The notes: a model not told the origin generated them from the sequence alone. DNA of 64,000 nucleotides from Tetraselmis striata (GCA_006384855.1 VCJN01000418.1:62001-126000), one strand, 5' to 3'; shown: positions 10,700 to 22,457, numbered from the stretch's first letter. Program-made: numbers and translations.

Positions 10700-10925
10700 C
10701 TACTCTAGGTTCTTGTACACAAGGAGCGAATGCTGCAGTGTCGTATCGGAGGTGGGCTTCTTGAAGTCGATGTGCATTCTCCCGGCGGCACAGAAGAGGC
10801 GCTCCACACCAGCCGACGTTGCATGGAACGCATGGTACGAGTGAGCCATCTTGCTCAGGCGAGGAAAGATTTTTGCCTTGCCTTCCACCATGCCAACAGG
10901 TCAAAGTTTGTTCCATCATCATTGA
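10700..10925 (-). pseudogene. hAT transposase, C-terminal dimerisation region
   Basis: On the minus strand, FDLLAWWKA is followed, after a one-base shift, by IFPRLSKMAHSYHAFHATSA, then GVERLFCAAGR and LQHSLLVYKNLE and a stop. This is the hAT C-terminal dimerisation domain (W-x-R-x-P-x-L-x-x-MA ... ATSAxSERxFSxAG). It is the last exon of the transposase. The frameshift within it argues against a working protein. Confidence 0.82.
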
Positions 10926-11139
10926 TGGGACTCACCAGGAGCCAATATTAGTTACGTCAGCATCATTTATGGCACAAAAGTGGTAGCGCATTAATATGGC
11001 ACATGAGCATCACTACTTCTCTACCACCAGTCAAATAGTAACTCAGTCAAACATAAGGCGGAAAATCAAACATCACAAGCATCAAAATCATTGCGGCGAA
11101 TTGCCTTGGGTCCAGACTTGTAGCAACCAAAGGCTAAAG

Positions 11140-11400
11140 CAGCACATGCACATTACGCACACCCTACCTACATCACTGGATAGCACTATACGGGGCTATA
11201 TGGCAGCATCTGCACATTTAGCGCACCCTACCTACATCACTGGATAGCACTATGCGGGGCTATATGACAGCATCTGCCCAATAAGCGCACCCTACCTGCA
11301 TCAATGGACAGCACTATGCGGTATTACATGGCAGCATCTGCACGATAAGCGCACCCTCCCTACATCATTGGATAGCACTATGCGGGTTACCTGATAGTAC
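11140..11400. repeat. About 62-bp tandem repeat, four copies
   Basis: Units contain GCACCCTACCTACATCACTG, GATAGCACTATGCGGGGCTA and CAGCATCTGCAC. They lie between two coding remnants of the hAT transposase, so probably in an intron. Confidence 0.85.
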
Positions 11401-11439
11401 CGCAGCTAATTAGGAATGATTGAAAGAGGGCCTAACCTG

Positions 11440-11660
11440 ATTGAATGGCTTGGCAAGGAGCAGCAGTACTTTCAATTCGAAGTCAGGTGTAATCCAACAG
11501 TCCATGATGGCAAGTAAATGGAAAATAATGCCGTTTTCACCCCAGATGTCCGCAGCAAAGGCGACATATAGTCCTTCCTTTTTTTACAAGTCCTTAATTT
11601 CCTGCAAGAAGTGGCAGCGGAAATGTGTGTGGGCATGCATGACGTGTCCTTATCGGTTTC
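11440..11660 (-). pseudogene. hAT transposase, catalytic-core fragment
   Basis: The minus-strand frame reads YVAFAADIWGENGIIFHLLA and then IMDCWITPDFELKVLLLL. This matches the hAT core around the first catalytic aspartate (usually T-x-DxWTS ... I-x-x-HF-x-D). A stop precedes it in the same frame (IKDL*KKEG). The remaining core (Asp and Glu motifs) was not found between here and 10925. Confidence 0.65.
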
Positions 11661-12066
11661 GATGAAAATGGGGGACATGGAGTAATTGCGCAACATACTA
11701 GTTACCTTTATCATGAGAAGGTTCTCCATGCGGGGCTGCACTGGCACTACACGATAAGGCGTACCCTCTGCAGATGGCAAGCAAATCTGCATCGTTAGCT
11801 CGGAAAGGGTAGAAGGGAGGCGAGGGGGAGTGTCAATGGAGGGGGCGGAGCGCGGCGCATCTCACCAGCGGCGGGCGTGTGGTTTTGTGTGTCGCCGACA
11901 GTCACCACCTCCTGGGTGTTAGCCGCTTCGTCACTGACTTTTACATCTTGCGGGAGGCTGCTAGTGCCTCAGGCTCCTTGACCACCCATGGTGCTCGGCT
12001 GCTTGTTACTGGGGCGAGCGAAGCTGAGGGCCTGTCTGGTCTCGAGAAACTCCTCGATCTTGGTCT

Positions 12067-12387
12067 TCATGTCGTCGTCTTCCATGTGCCGACGACAGCA
12101 ATCTTCGCAATAAGTATCGGCCTCCGCAGTATCGGCCTTCTCGCCGAGGCCATCCCAAGCGCACGATGTAACGCTCCACGCCCTTGCGTGTTATCTAGCC
12201 AAGGATCTTCTCGACTTTTGTACTCCTCGCGACCCTTATACAGGTCGGCGAAACTAATGGGTGTGCGCTTGGGTCCAGATGGGCTGGCTTCGGGGTCCAA
12301 TGTGGGATCCCGTGGAGGAAGTGGTGCCCGCGGGCGGCCGCGCTTCCTGCCCATATTGTTTGAATCGACAGCTTTGGTACCAAGCAA
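12067..12387 (-). pseudogene. Possible N-terminal exon of the hAT transposase (AT-hook-like)
   Basis: The minus-strand frame of 106 codons includes GRKRGRPRAPLPPRDP, an AT-hook-like GRP core. It then reads FADLYKGREEYKSREDPWL. An N-terminal DNA-binding segment would fit a transposase, but no BED finger is visible. Membership in the hAT gene rests only on position and strand. Confidence 0.4.
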
Positions 12388-12764
12388 GACTACATGTACT
12401 CGGATGATGAGTTAACCCGCAGTTCAAGCAGATTTGAACTGGCTGTCGCTATTGCCGTGTGCAGTATCGGTACAAGGTACTGGAAAAACGCGGCCACGCT
12501 CTGGGTTCCTACCGCCACCCCGCCGCGCTGTCGCCCACCCACCGTCCTCATGCCATGGGGACAAGGATCATGACGCCATTATCCCGTTATTGTTATATCT
12601 ATACCGTCCGATCCTTAAACCGGCTATTGAACTGCCGTCAATTAAATCGGGGAGCCAAGATCCCACATTTATTCAATGGCGACCGTGAGATCGTTGCAGT
12701 GATTCATCGTCACGACCTAAACCGTCGATGCTACATGTATCCCACGGTGGATGATTCTCGGTTG

Positions 12765-12985
12765 ATTCTTGGTGCACCAGTCGTCGATTCAATTACGCGG
12801 CTTAACATTGGTGCATCGATTAAATCGAGGGTTAAACATCGGTGCACCAATACATTCCACCACCTAAATATCGGTGCACTAGCAAATTCCACCACCTAAA
12901 TGCCAATGCACCATTAGTAAATCCCTGGCCTAAATATTGAATCGTGGTGCGATTTACGATCTGCCTGGTGCACCAAGTGTTAATC
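12765..12985 (+). repeat. Right subterminal repeat array of the hAT element
   Basis: Five or so diverged units with GGTGCACCAGTC, GGTGCATCGATTAAATC, CGGTGCACCAATACATTCCA and similar. They are the counterpart of the left array and lie in the same, not inverted, orientation. Confidence 0.75.
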
Positions 12986-13020
12986 TTTTATCAATACTTG
13001 ATGCGGATCCTTATTCCTCG

Positions 13021-14300
13021 GTGCACCAGAACCCCCGCATTTCCAGCTTGCCATTCAGCACACCCCCCTAGCCGTAGCCGGCGGAGCTGTCCGTGTGCAA
13101 ACTGCTTCCACCGGGCGATGGATGGGCTTGCCGTTGGCATAAGTGGGCACCGCTGTCCAGCATTGCATGTCTCGGCGCAGCTGGGACGTCATCCGCAACT
13201 GCGGCCGGCGACGCGGTCCCCTATGACGAAGTGGAGCTCCCGCAGGAAGAAACGGGCGGCCGGAATCGCCAGAAGAAAAGGTACTGCGCCTGGCCAGCCA
13301 ACGCATGTAGGTCCCACACCGGCAGCCGGCGGGCGGTGCGGGTCGCCTTGTTGAGCAAATGCTGGGCCTGGCTGGCCAGCTTCAACAGCTGCTTGGCCTC
13401 CGGGGCGTTAAATAGTCCCGCCGCTGAGTCGATGTTGATGCCCAGGTGGAGGCCAAACTGCGCGGGCTCCCAAAAGCCCTTCTCTGTGTGGCACTTCATG
13501 CCTAGCGCGTCCAGCACGCGCTGCAAGCGGGCTTTGACGCCAAGCGCCGCGGCCTCCGTGTCCACGAAGAGGAGGAAGTCGTCGACGTAAGGCAGGATGC
13601 GCGCTCCTTGCCAGCGTGTGCGCCGCAAGTAGCGCGTGGAGGGGGTGGGGGCAGAGGCTGCGGGGGCGGGCTCCGGCTCCGACGTCCGCATGTGACGCAC
13701 CATCACCTCCGTGAAGGTAGTGAAGTGGTTGGGGCTGAGGGACCAGCCCATAGGCAGCCCTAGGCGGTAGATGGTCCCCCGGATGTCCACGGTGAAGTAG
13801 TCCCGGTCGGCCTCCGCGATGCCTAGATAGGGCGTAGAACCCGTCCTTGAGGTCGAAGGAGAAGATGTAGTCGCCCTTCTTGGTGAGGTGCATGAGGCCC
13901 ATAAGGGTCTCCATCCGGATGCGCTGGCGGACGCAGTAGGAGTTGAGGTGGCGCAGGTCGATGATGAATCGCTATGTGCCGCCAGGCTTGGGAATTCAGG
14001 AAGGCCCGGGACACTAAGTCCCACCGGGAGCCGTACTCCCACGCGCCGCGCGCGAGGAAGCGGGCTAGCTCGGGCTCGAAGAAGGCTAGCTGAGCCGGGG
14101 AAGCGTCCATCATGGAGACGCCATGGTGGAAGGGCTTGGGGAGTCGGTTGCGCTTGAAGGTGATAGATACGCCCTCGCGGATCCATCGAAGCACTTGCCC
14201 GCTCGCGCCAATGGCTTCCCACTGTCGCAAGCTCCGCCTCAGTCACTCGATGTCGCATGTAGGTAGAGGTTGGGGAGCATGACTCGGCGCGGCGGCGCAC
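13021..14300 (-). pseudogene. DIRS-type element 1: reverse transcriptase and start of RNase H
   Basis: The minus strand from 14300 carries SRWDLVSRAFL, then in another frame FSFDLKDGFYAL (RT motif A). LPMGWSLSPNHFT, ILPYVDDFLLFVDT (the YVDD box) and KCHTEKGFWEPAQFGLHLGI follow in the main frame. The RNase H start (QLRRDMQCW ... GKPIHRPVEA) lies in a third frame just before the hAT insertion site at 13021. These motifs, with the H-x-x-KG-x-W-x-P segment after YVDD, are those of DIRS/Ngaro-type RTs rather than Ty3 or LINE. At least three frame changes show it is dead. Its downstream half is at 8831-9801. Confidence 0.8.
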
Positions 14301-14308
14301 ACCGTCAG

Positions 14309-14346
14309 TCGGTTTTAGGTTTCGGTTTAGGTTTCAGGTTTAGGGG
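14309..14346 (+). repeat. Short telomere-like degenerate tract
   Basis: The run contains GGTTTTAGGTTTCGGTTTAG and GTTTCAGGTTTAGGG, a degenerate array close to the TTTAGGG/TTTTAGGG telomere repeats of plants and green algae. It is only about 38 bp and lies between two retroelements. Confidence 0.4.
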
Positions 14347-14514
14347 ACTCGCATTTCGTATGTAAATACAGTAAATTAGAGTGTTTGCTCCAAGTGGCCC
14401 TGCCGCACAGCAGTCTTAGCCAGTCTGATTTGCTGGTTTTAGATAGGTTCATCGGTATTCCGAAATGGCGATGAGCAGCCAATACCTTAGATCGGCCTCC
14501 CAACAAACACCACT

Positions 14515-15690
14515 CAGAATATTATAGGTTACGCCGTAGACAACGGCGCCCGGATCAACACCCTTTGGTTTAGCTAGAGGTGCACGCCGACGTGTACGCA
14601 GTTGCGCCCATCGCAGGGCCATCAACAACGTGATATATTGCCGGTAAGCTAGTTCGAGGTACTTCTCCGACCCCTCATGCCGATCTCGTCGGATGCGCAT
14701 GACTACCGACCTATCGGTGGAGTGCCTCTAGAACTAGAGCCTTGCATGCTCTGCAAGGCACGCCGGCGTGTACGAGACGGGTCGCTATCGGTTGAGGGAC
14801 CACCTGCCGGGTAACTTCGTCCGAGTGACGAGCGTACGCATCGCGATCGCACGTGGCGCGGCGGTACAAGGTTATTACTTCGGTGCCCGAAAGATTTAGG
14901 TTCGCCGTAGAAAACGGCGCCCGGGTTAGCGCCCGCTGGTCTAGCTAGGTGTACTCCGGCGTGTATTCAGTTGCGGTCATCGCAGCGTCATCAACAGGGT
15001 GATCCGCTACCGGCAAGCTAGTTCTAGGTACTTCTCATACCTCCGTGCCGATATCTGCGGGTGCATATCCCCGACGCATAGGTGGGGTGCAATGAGAACT
15101 AGCGCCTCGCAGGTCCTGCGAGGCACGCTGGCGTGTACCCGCCCGCCGCGTACGACGGGGCGTCAATAGCATAGGGACAATCTGCCGCTATCCTTCGTCC
15201 GAGTGAGCATACGCATCGCGATCGTGCGTGTCGCGACGGTACTAGGGTACTACTTCGGCTGCCACTCGGAAATTGAGGGTACCTACAGGACAAAAGCGCC
15301 CGGGCAGTGAACACCAGCAGGTGGTCCATCTAGCGTACGGTTCCAGTACGAGGTTACTTCGGCTGTTACCCTCATCAGATATTAGGTTACGCCGTAGACA
15401 ACGGCGCCCGACATATAGACACATGATGGTTTAGCTAGGGGTACACGCCGACGTGTGCGCGGTTGCGCCCATCGCAGCGCCATCAACGTGATATATTGCC
15501 GGTAAGCTAGTTCGAGGTACTTCTCTGGTCCCTCATGCCGATCTCGTCGGATGCGCGTATGACTGACCTTTCGGTGGAGCGCCTCGAGAACTAGCGCCTT
15601 GCATGGTCTGCAAGGCACGCCGGCGTGTACGAGACGGGTCGCTATCAGCCGAGGGACCACATGCCGGGTAACTTCGTACCGACACTTAGC
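14515..15690. repeat. Three direct copies of a ~350-400-bp repeat upstream of DIRS-type element 2
   Basis: Copies at about 14515-14870, 14885-15240 and 15378-15690 share the blocks GGTTACGCCGTAGACAACGG, GCCGGTAAGCTAGTTCGAGG and CTTGCATGnTCTGCAAGGCA. Copies 1 and 3 are the closest pair. A related block occurs inverted at 26780-27125, after the recombinase gene. The arrangement fits the inverted or split terminal repeats of DIRS elements, with the left end amplified. The CTTGCAT-n-CTGCAAGG block is itself a small palindrome. Confidence 0.75.
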
Positions 15691-15849
15691 GGCACTATGT
15701 CGAACTAGGCATAGGGGGGCATGACATGCCCGCCATGCTCACACGTATTTATGGTACTTTACGCACCACAGAGCGCATGGTTGGAGAGGGCGGCATGGTA
15801 GAAGTGCAACCGGGGAGATAGGACTCCGTTTACGATATCCATCAGCCCG

Positions 15850-17495
15850 GGATGCGTGTCAACGTCGAGGCTTTACTAGTAGCATCGGGACACGTCCCCG
15901 CGGAGTTGAAAGAGGCGTTGCGGTATGAGTACGCACTGCGTTGGGCCGGCCGACCGGCGAAGCTGCGGAAGAAGGATTACCGATCTTGCCAAGATGGTGG
16001 CGCTGTAACGGGAACCGAGGTGGACCGGCAACACGAGCATGGGTAGTATGTTCAAGGCCCTTTGCAGCGCGTGCCCTGAACGGTTTGCGCGATCGCGTAC
16101 ATTATCAAACACGACCCTTACAAAGCTTCGGAACGTGTTCGATTTCCTTCGATCTGAAGTGAATCCAAATATCACGCGACATGCGTGCAAGTTCGACCTT
16201 CTTTCCGATGTACCCCCGGGCATTCATCAGTAGTATGATTCGTTGCGAAGTTTGACCTCACGGTCGCATTATACTGATGACCTATTTATGCCGGCGACGC
16301 CGGCTATGTGGGGAAGAAACATCCGGTGAGCGGCGAGACAGTATTTTCGATATCGCTTCGCCATGATGGGCGTTCCGTCGTCACCATACCGGCTTTACAA
16401 CAGCTGTGGGCGCGAGTGATTCGCAATATTCTGCTCGCGGAGGGCTTGAAATATTGTCGCCCGGGCAAACCCGAGGCCGACTATTCAAAGCTGCGCCGGC
16501 GGGGGGCGTATTTGGACGAACGCTCTCGCGGTGGCAACAACAGATAATGTTTTACTCCGTACTTTTGGTCCTCGAGGATTACGGCTTCCTAGTGAAAAAG
16601 GTAAAGACCGAGTGGACGAACAACGAATGGATTATACTGGCGTGATGATTGATTATGCGCGGGGCGAGGTATCCGCCACCGCTTCGCGGGCGGCCAAGTG
16701 GGCCGCTACCGCCCAACCCGTCTACGATTTGGCCCTAGCCGCGGGAACGGTACCCGGGGGCGAGTGGCCTCTGTCGTCGGGAAGATGCAGTGGGGCTGTG
16801 CCGTTTTACCCCGAGGGCAGGCATATTTGATGGAGTTATACGCAGCGCGAGACATGCTCCTCACCGGCCCGACGTCGAGCCGGACGGACGAGTACGCCCC
16901 GGACAAACTCTGCCGCGTTGGCGATCCCGCCATTGCGGAACTTCGTTGGTGGTTGTTACGCTGCGGGTGTGCGGTGCCGTCTGATCGAGGCGTGTAACCC
17001 GAGGAGGTGGTGCTTGCGCGGCCGTTTCTTTGGGGCGATGCTGGCCCGAGTACTACGCTCTGGGACAAATTGGTTTTACCTTTGCTGCCGGACGATGCGG
17101 AATTGTTGCAACCATTGCACAAGACCCGACCTGAACCGGAGTTAACGGGCGTACTGCAACCATTTCACGATTTCGAGGTCGTTACTTTGGACGCATATAT
17201 AGGGTTTTGCGGGTGGTGCCGGGTGGCGTAAAGAACGGATGCATTGTGGCTTTAGGCAACAACAAATGACGCGTACGAACCTCGGCGGGTCATCGAATAC
17301 GCGGGAATTATACATGGTGCCAGACACTTTCCATTAAGTGGGGCCACGCATACGCGGTAAACGCATTGTAACTATTACGTCTGGACAATGAAGCAGCGGC
17401 CGGTGCAATTAACAAGGGCGGATCGACGTACCCTCACACCAACAAGTTGTTGCTCGCGTACCACAAAAATGTGCCAGACGTACAATCTGCACGTA
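15850..17495 (+). pseudogene. DIRS-type element 2: reverse transcriptase and start of RNase H
   Basis: Broken frames on the plus strand read VEALLVASGHVPAELKEALR, then LEDYGFLVKKVKTEW, QRMDYTGVMIDYARGEVSAT, VASVVGKMQWGCAVLPRGQA and AIAELRWWLLRCG. The last three are the connection region between RT and RNase H in DIRS-type elements (x-x-LGKLxW-x-x-x-V-x-x-GR ... DL-x-WW). RNase H follows with EVVTLDAYIGFCGWC and NEAAAGAINKGGSTYP. Stops and frame changes are frequent. The frame QTYNLHV at the end continues exactly into VARHIPDKCNGLTDGLSR at 24901 once the CACTA element and one GTA are removed. Confidence 0.75.
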
Positions 17496-18127
17496 CACTG
17501 TGAGATTCAGATGTGACATACGGGTGACGAAGCACTACCGTACCGGTACCACTATTATCCGTGAAAGCTGCTGCTGGTGGCGGCATGTCCATCCAGTTAC
17601 GTGCGAGTACATCCGGCGTTATTGCCGGCGGGCGATAAATCCTATTTGTAATCATTGTGGAAGTCGTACATGACGTGTGATGTGTTACATGGCACTGAAG
17701 TACAAGGTGCGAGGTTGTCCGTGTAGTACTACCGGGTAGTACGCGATATATTTATTAAGCCGGTACCGGGTATCTAGTACGAACCCGGGCGCGATGACGA
17801 GTCGTCCTGTGGATAACTACGACTATTACTACATGGGAGCGCAAATCGCAGCCGTACTATTCGGCTAGGGGCCTGCCCGCCGTCCGATCAAAGGTCATCA
17901 GACGGGCGGTTTGGCTGCCATGTTTTGCCAAAGAGTGCTCACGCTACATAAATATTTGCGAGGGGGAGGGCGGGGGCAGGCAGCGGTTTGCCGAAGAATG
18001 TTTGAATTACAATATTCGCGACAGCTGCCATCGGGGAATGTGGCCCGGGGGGGGGGGGGGGGGGGACCCCCCCGCCGCCCGCCGCGCCCGCCGGGGGAGT
18101 GAGGGGAGGGGGGTAAGGGGGCGGGGG

Positions 18128-18403
18128 CTACTGCTTGTTCTTGTTCTTGCGTGCCCGGGGGACCCTCCGCTTCGACGATCTCGCTGCCTCCGCCTCCGCC
18201 TCCGCCTCCGCCTGCGCCTCCGACTCCGCCTCCGACTCCGCGACCGTCAGTTTCTTACCTCGGCGCTTCTTCACTGGCCTCTTCCGCTTCTTGTCATCCA
18301 TCAGTGTCTTCACCACCCCGGGAGGCTGTGCCGTCGACGACGCCGCCATGAGATTCCTTACCTTGGCGTCGGGACGCCCGCTGTGCCCAGACGCCCACAA
18401 CAA
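18128..18403 (-). CDS. Possible exon: Lys/Arg-rich tail with acidic Glu-Ala repeats
   Basis: The minus-strand frame reads DDKKRKRPVKKRRGKKLTV, then alternating EAESEAQAEAEAEA and KRRVPRARKNKNKQ before a stop. The composition suggests a nuclear-localisation tail, but the GCCTCC hexamer repeat at 18180-18240 alone could produce the Glu/Ala part. Function unknown. It lies in the left part of the CACTA element. Confidence 0.3.
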   Translation of the reverse strand: MLWASGHSGRPDAKVRNLMAASSTAQPPGVVKTLMDDKKRKRPVKKRRGKKLTVAESEAESEAQAEAEAEAEAARSSKRRVPRARKNKNKQ

Positions 18404-19483
18404 GCCACAATCGTTTCGCCTTTAAGCGGCTGAGGATGCGGCCTCCTCGGCCACCACGAGTTGCGCCGCTGGCACTGTGGAAGCCTTGGCGTTGAGGTGG
18501 GCCTTACGGCGCTCCCGGACGAACCTACGCGCGGCACAAGTTAGCCACGAGTGGGTGCGTGCTAATGTGGAGGATGGAGTGTTTTGTTGCGCGCCCACCT
18601 TGTCGCGCGTTTCCTCATGTCTTTCTCGTCCTCCTCGATGCCGGCGGCGCGGACACGCGAGACAACAAGGCTCGCCGCCCACTTTTGCCCGGGGGGGGCG
18701 AGGTCTGCCATAGCGCTGTGAGCGGTGAAGGGGGGGGGGGGGGGGGGCGGCCGAGGTGGAGAAACTAACACCCAGTCGACGACCGCCTTCCGCAGCAGTC
18801 AACGACACATCGGAGGCGAGGAGCAGCGCGCCACTACTATTTATATGCACGTATTGTCAAGAGCTAGTCGGTGCGGCATTGTGTCGGTGTAATTTCGCAA
18901 TGTTTATTGTTGAAGTAGCACGGCGTAATGAATACGGCGAGTGAATCCGGGATAATATGTGCGGTAGGGCGCGCGTATATGTGCGCGACGAATGTGCGCG
19001 CGCAGCGTTGTGCGGCGGTGTGCGGCGGCGGCACCGATGTTAATATAGTGTGAATATTATATCGGCCGTAGACGATCGGGTCTGGCAGCACCGCCCGTGC
19101 TTGTAAATAAGCGACAATGGATCACGTCATGCTCCGGTTGTACTCCTACACTTCCTCCACTTTGGCGGGTGGGGGGGGTGGGGGGGTCCTGTCCTTATTA
19201 CTTGCATCGGTGGACGTGCTGGATATGGAGGTCACCGGGCACATCGCGTGGTTTCGGAGCACTTCATTCGCGCCTCGCTCCTCGTCTTGTTTGCAATCGT
19301 CACCCTATCTAATCCAATGCAGGGTGAGTAGCGGGACACTGTGCCCCCCCGGTTTATGTAAACAAATATCTAGCCGTGCATGCGCCGCAATCGGTACCCA
19401 ATGAGCGAGGTATGTGACAGTGGTTTCGGAGCAGTGCAAGCATTCCGTGCGTGTGCACAAGCACGTACGACTGGGAATGAGGC

Positions 19484-20870
19484 GGGGGTTGCGGATGGAG
19501 TGCATTGGCGGTGCATAGAATAGCGTGTTCCTGGGGTTTTGGCTGCATCAGACGCCGTATTCCCATCCATCCGGCACGGAATGTCCGGTTTTCACACATT
19601 TGTGTGTTAATATAGTGTGAATATTACGTACGCGTCTTTTACGCCGGGTGGATGGGCATCCGGCGTCCGATGCACCCCAAGTATTTACAGCACGCTACTC
19701 TACGCACCGCCAACGCACTCCGCAAGCCCCGCCTCCATCCGCGTCGGAACCGGTAGTAAGTGTTGTTGTGTGCGCACATCGTGACAACATTACACGGTGG
19801 CAATTGCAATTAGCGGTGGATAATGTAAAGGCGTTTTCGAAATCGACAGAGAATGAGGCGGTGCTGGCGGAGTACATTGGCGGTGCATAGAATAGCATGT
19901 TCCTGGGGTTTTGGCTGCATCGGACGCCGTATTCCCATCCATCCGGCACGGAATGTCCGGTTTTCACACATTTGTGTGTTAATATAGTGTGAATATTACG
20001 TACGCGTCTTTTACGCCGGGTGGATGGGCATCCGGCGTCCGATGCACCCCAATTATTTGCAGCACGCTACTCTACGCACCCCCAACGCACTCCGCAAGCC
20101 CCGCCTCCATCCGCGTCGGAACCGGTAGTAAGTGTTGTTGTGTGCGCACATCGTGACAACATTACAGGGTGGCAATTGCAATTATTAGCGGTGGATAATG
20201 TGAAGGCGTTTTCGAAATCGGCAGAGAATGAGGCGGGGGTTGCGGATGGATTGCATTGGCGGTGCATAGAATAGCGTGTTCCTGGGGTTTTGGCTGCATC
20301 AGACGCCGTATTCCCATCCATCCGGCACGGAATGTCCGGTTTTCACACATTTGTGTGTTAATATAGTGTGAATATTACGTACGCGTCTTTTACGCCGGGT
20401 GGATGGGCATCCGGCGTCCGATGCACCCCAATTATTTGCAGCACGCTACTCTACGCACCCCCAACGCACTCCGCAAGCCCCGCCTCCATCCGCGTCGGAA
20501 CCGATAGTAAGTGTTGTAGTGTGCGCACATCGTGACAACATTACACGGTGGCAATTGCATTTAGCGGTGGATAATGTGAAGGCGTTTTCGAAATCGACAG
20601 AGAATGAGGCGGTGCTGGCGGAGTGCATTGGCGGTGCATAGAATAGCGTGTTGCTGGGGTTTTGGCTGCATCGGACGCCGTATTCCCACCCATCCGGCAC
20701 GGAATGTCCGGTTTTCACACATTTGCGTGTGAATATATATGGTGTGAATATTACGTACGCGCCTTTTACGCTGGGTGGATGGGCATCCGGCGTCCGATGC
20801 ACCCCGAATCTCACCAACACGCTACTCTACGCACCCCCAACGCACTCCGCCAGCCCCGCCTCTTTCCGCG
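19484..20870. repeat. About 372-bp tandem array inside the CACTA element, ~3.7 copies
   Basis: The marker GTGCATAG recurs at 19511, 19883, 20262 and 20634 (spacings 372, 379, 372). Each unit also holds an internal inverted pair, ACGCCGTATTCCCATCCATC against GGTGGATGGGCATCCGGCGT, about 110 bp apart, so each could fold into a hairpin. Copies differ by a few bases and by one 7-bp change. Open frames on both strands are by-products of the repeat. Confidence 0.92.
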
Positions 20871-21939
20871 CAGGTCCTACGTTCCATTGTATGTATATAC
20901 ATACGTGCATGTCCTGCTCCGAAACCAGCCCAAACTTAATGAGTGCACAAGTGTAAATGGGGGGGGGGGGGGGGGATGTGGCGGCGGGGCATCCACTCAC
21001 ACATACCCCGGCGATGCATGACAGATATTACATGCCGCGGCGGGTCGGCGGGCCGACCCGGCGGGGGGTGGGGGGGGGGGGGGGGGGGCGTCTATTCAAC
21101 TACACGTGCGACAGTGTCGTTTCGTGGAGCAGTATATGTGCCCGGCCTCATTTATACCGCCCCCTACCTGCGCTGCATGGTCCACCCCTACGAATTACTT
21201 AGCACAAACCGCCATTACTTAATAGGAACCTAGCACAGCCAGGCTTATATGCCCGCTTTGCCGATCAACTTCTACGCACTTTCCGTCCCTCAACCGCCGG
21301 ACATGGGGGTTAAGCCGCCAGCCTCGGCAGTTGCTTAGCCAGACTTGGCATCCCGTACCGTGTCCATGGCTTCGCAGCTCTGCCGCCGGCACACGCCGAG
21401 TCCGGCGCTTGCTGCCGCGGGGTTGCGCACGCATGCACCCACGGTAATACGCCGCCGACGCCGCCACGCTTACTTCCACCACCTTCGCCAGCCGCAGCTT
21501 CGCACGCCGTTCCGCCGACATACGAAACGCACGAATCCCCCCCCCCCCGCCCTGTCCCCGCGTCATGTATGATATATTCGAGGCGACTATGCGGGGCGCA
21601 GCACACGCCGCGGCGTGGGTCGGCGGAGCGGCAAGCGGCGGGAGCCCTAATGGCCGGGCAGTATCCACACCCACACAGGCACCGCCGCTCACCTCCGACG
21701 CGGATGAACCGCCTCCCAAAGTAAACATGCCGGTTGGTGGTAAGCCCAGCAGGCGTGGGGTGCCGGGGCCGGTACTGGTGCGACGGAGCTGTCGCGTCAG
21801 GAACCGCACTGCATGTGGAGCAACACATGGCGGTGCCGGCCCCACCTATGTCTAGGGCCACCTCCTCACAACACCCTGGGACGCCCTGCCAGGCGACGAT
21901 GATGCGCCTGGTGCGCCGCGTCAAGAGGCGGAGGAGGCC

Positions 21940-22413
21940 GTGGTCGAGGCGACTGATCGGGCTGAGGGGGTTGTCGAGGCGAGCGAGGCTGCGCTCGCGC
22001 CACCCGCCCCGCAGCCACCTGCGGGACATGCCGACTTGCTCGTCGCCATGTTGACCGGAGCACTACGAGCAGTGGCGGGAGGCGGCCACATGCACTATCA
22101 TGTGCGTGTCCTGGCCGGACGCCCGTCATGCGTGGACTGCGGCCAACGGACGGACTGGGAGTGTTGTTGCGACGGCACCCCGGCTTTGTGCGGCCCCAAG
22201 TACCCATGCATGGCGACCCATCAGCGGGCAGTCCCCTGCCCGACCACGGCCACGGTGAGGGCGGAGTTCCGCCATGTCAGGGACGCGTTCCACGACGCGA
22301 CTCGCGCCGCCGTGTGTGAGGCTTCCGAGAAGGCACGCGCGGCTGGTAGGGTGCGCAGGGTGAGGCGGCGGACGGCCCAAGAGCTGAAGGAGAGCGAGAC
22401 ATGCCGTCAGTGA
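21940..22413 (+). CDS. CACTA-internal ORF with a Cys/His zinc-ribbon
   Basis: This is an open plus-strand frame of 157 codons. It contains HYHVRVLAGRPSCVDCGQRT, then WECCCDGTPALCGPKYPCMA and TH. The spacing CxxCxxRT-x-x-x-C-x-C-x5-LC-x5-C-x3-H is that of the zinc ribbon at the C-terminus of piggyBac-type and some other transposases. A basic tail (VRRVRRRTAQE) follows and the frame stops at 22413. The region before residue 45 is Ala/Pro-rich and may be spliced from an upstream exon. The ribbon is clear; naming the transposase family is inference, and a piggyBac-like ribbon inside an element with CACTA ends would be odd. Confidence 0.5.
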   Translation: MVEATDRAEGVVEASEAALAPPAPQPPAGHADLLVAMLTGALRAVAGGGHMHYHVRVLAGRPSCVDCGQRTDWECCCDGTPALCGPKYPCMATHQRAVPCPTTATVRAEFRHVRDAFHDATRAAVCEASEKARAAGRVRRVRRRTAQELKESETCRQ

Positions 22414-22457
22414 GGTCGGGCGCAATGTCATTGGGTGGGGCACACGGACGTGTAACA

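Larger units (their letters stand above)
9802..13014 (-). mobile_element. Decayed hAT-type DNA transposon
   Basis: The element is 3,213 bp. It is bounded by short inverted ends (ATAAGGCTCCGCATC at 9802 and its near-complement GATGCGGATCCTTAT ending at 13014, 14 of 15 matching) and flanked by the 6-bp repeat TCCTCG (9796-9801 and 13015-13020). hAT elements usually make 8-bp duplications, so this site is unusual or slightly eroded. Both ends hold about 200-300 bp of subterminal repeats in the same orientation, with the core GGTGCACCAnTAAATyCCACC. Coding remnants of an hAT transposase lie on the minus strand. The host is DIRS-type element 1. Confidence 0.8.

Noticed and set aside
14309..14346. 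Telomere-like tract as a sign of a chromosome end or fusion.
   Set aside because: It is only about 38 bp, degenerate and flanked on both sides by retroelement sequence; chance or repair filler is enough.
14515..15690. The three direct repeats as LTRs of an LTR retrotransposon.
   Set aside because: They lack TG...CA ends, lie next to each other without internal genes, and a related copy is inverted beyond a tyrosine recombinase, which fits a DIRS element.
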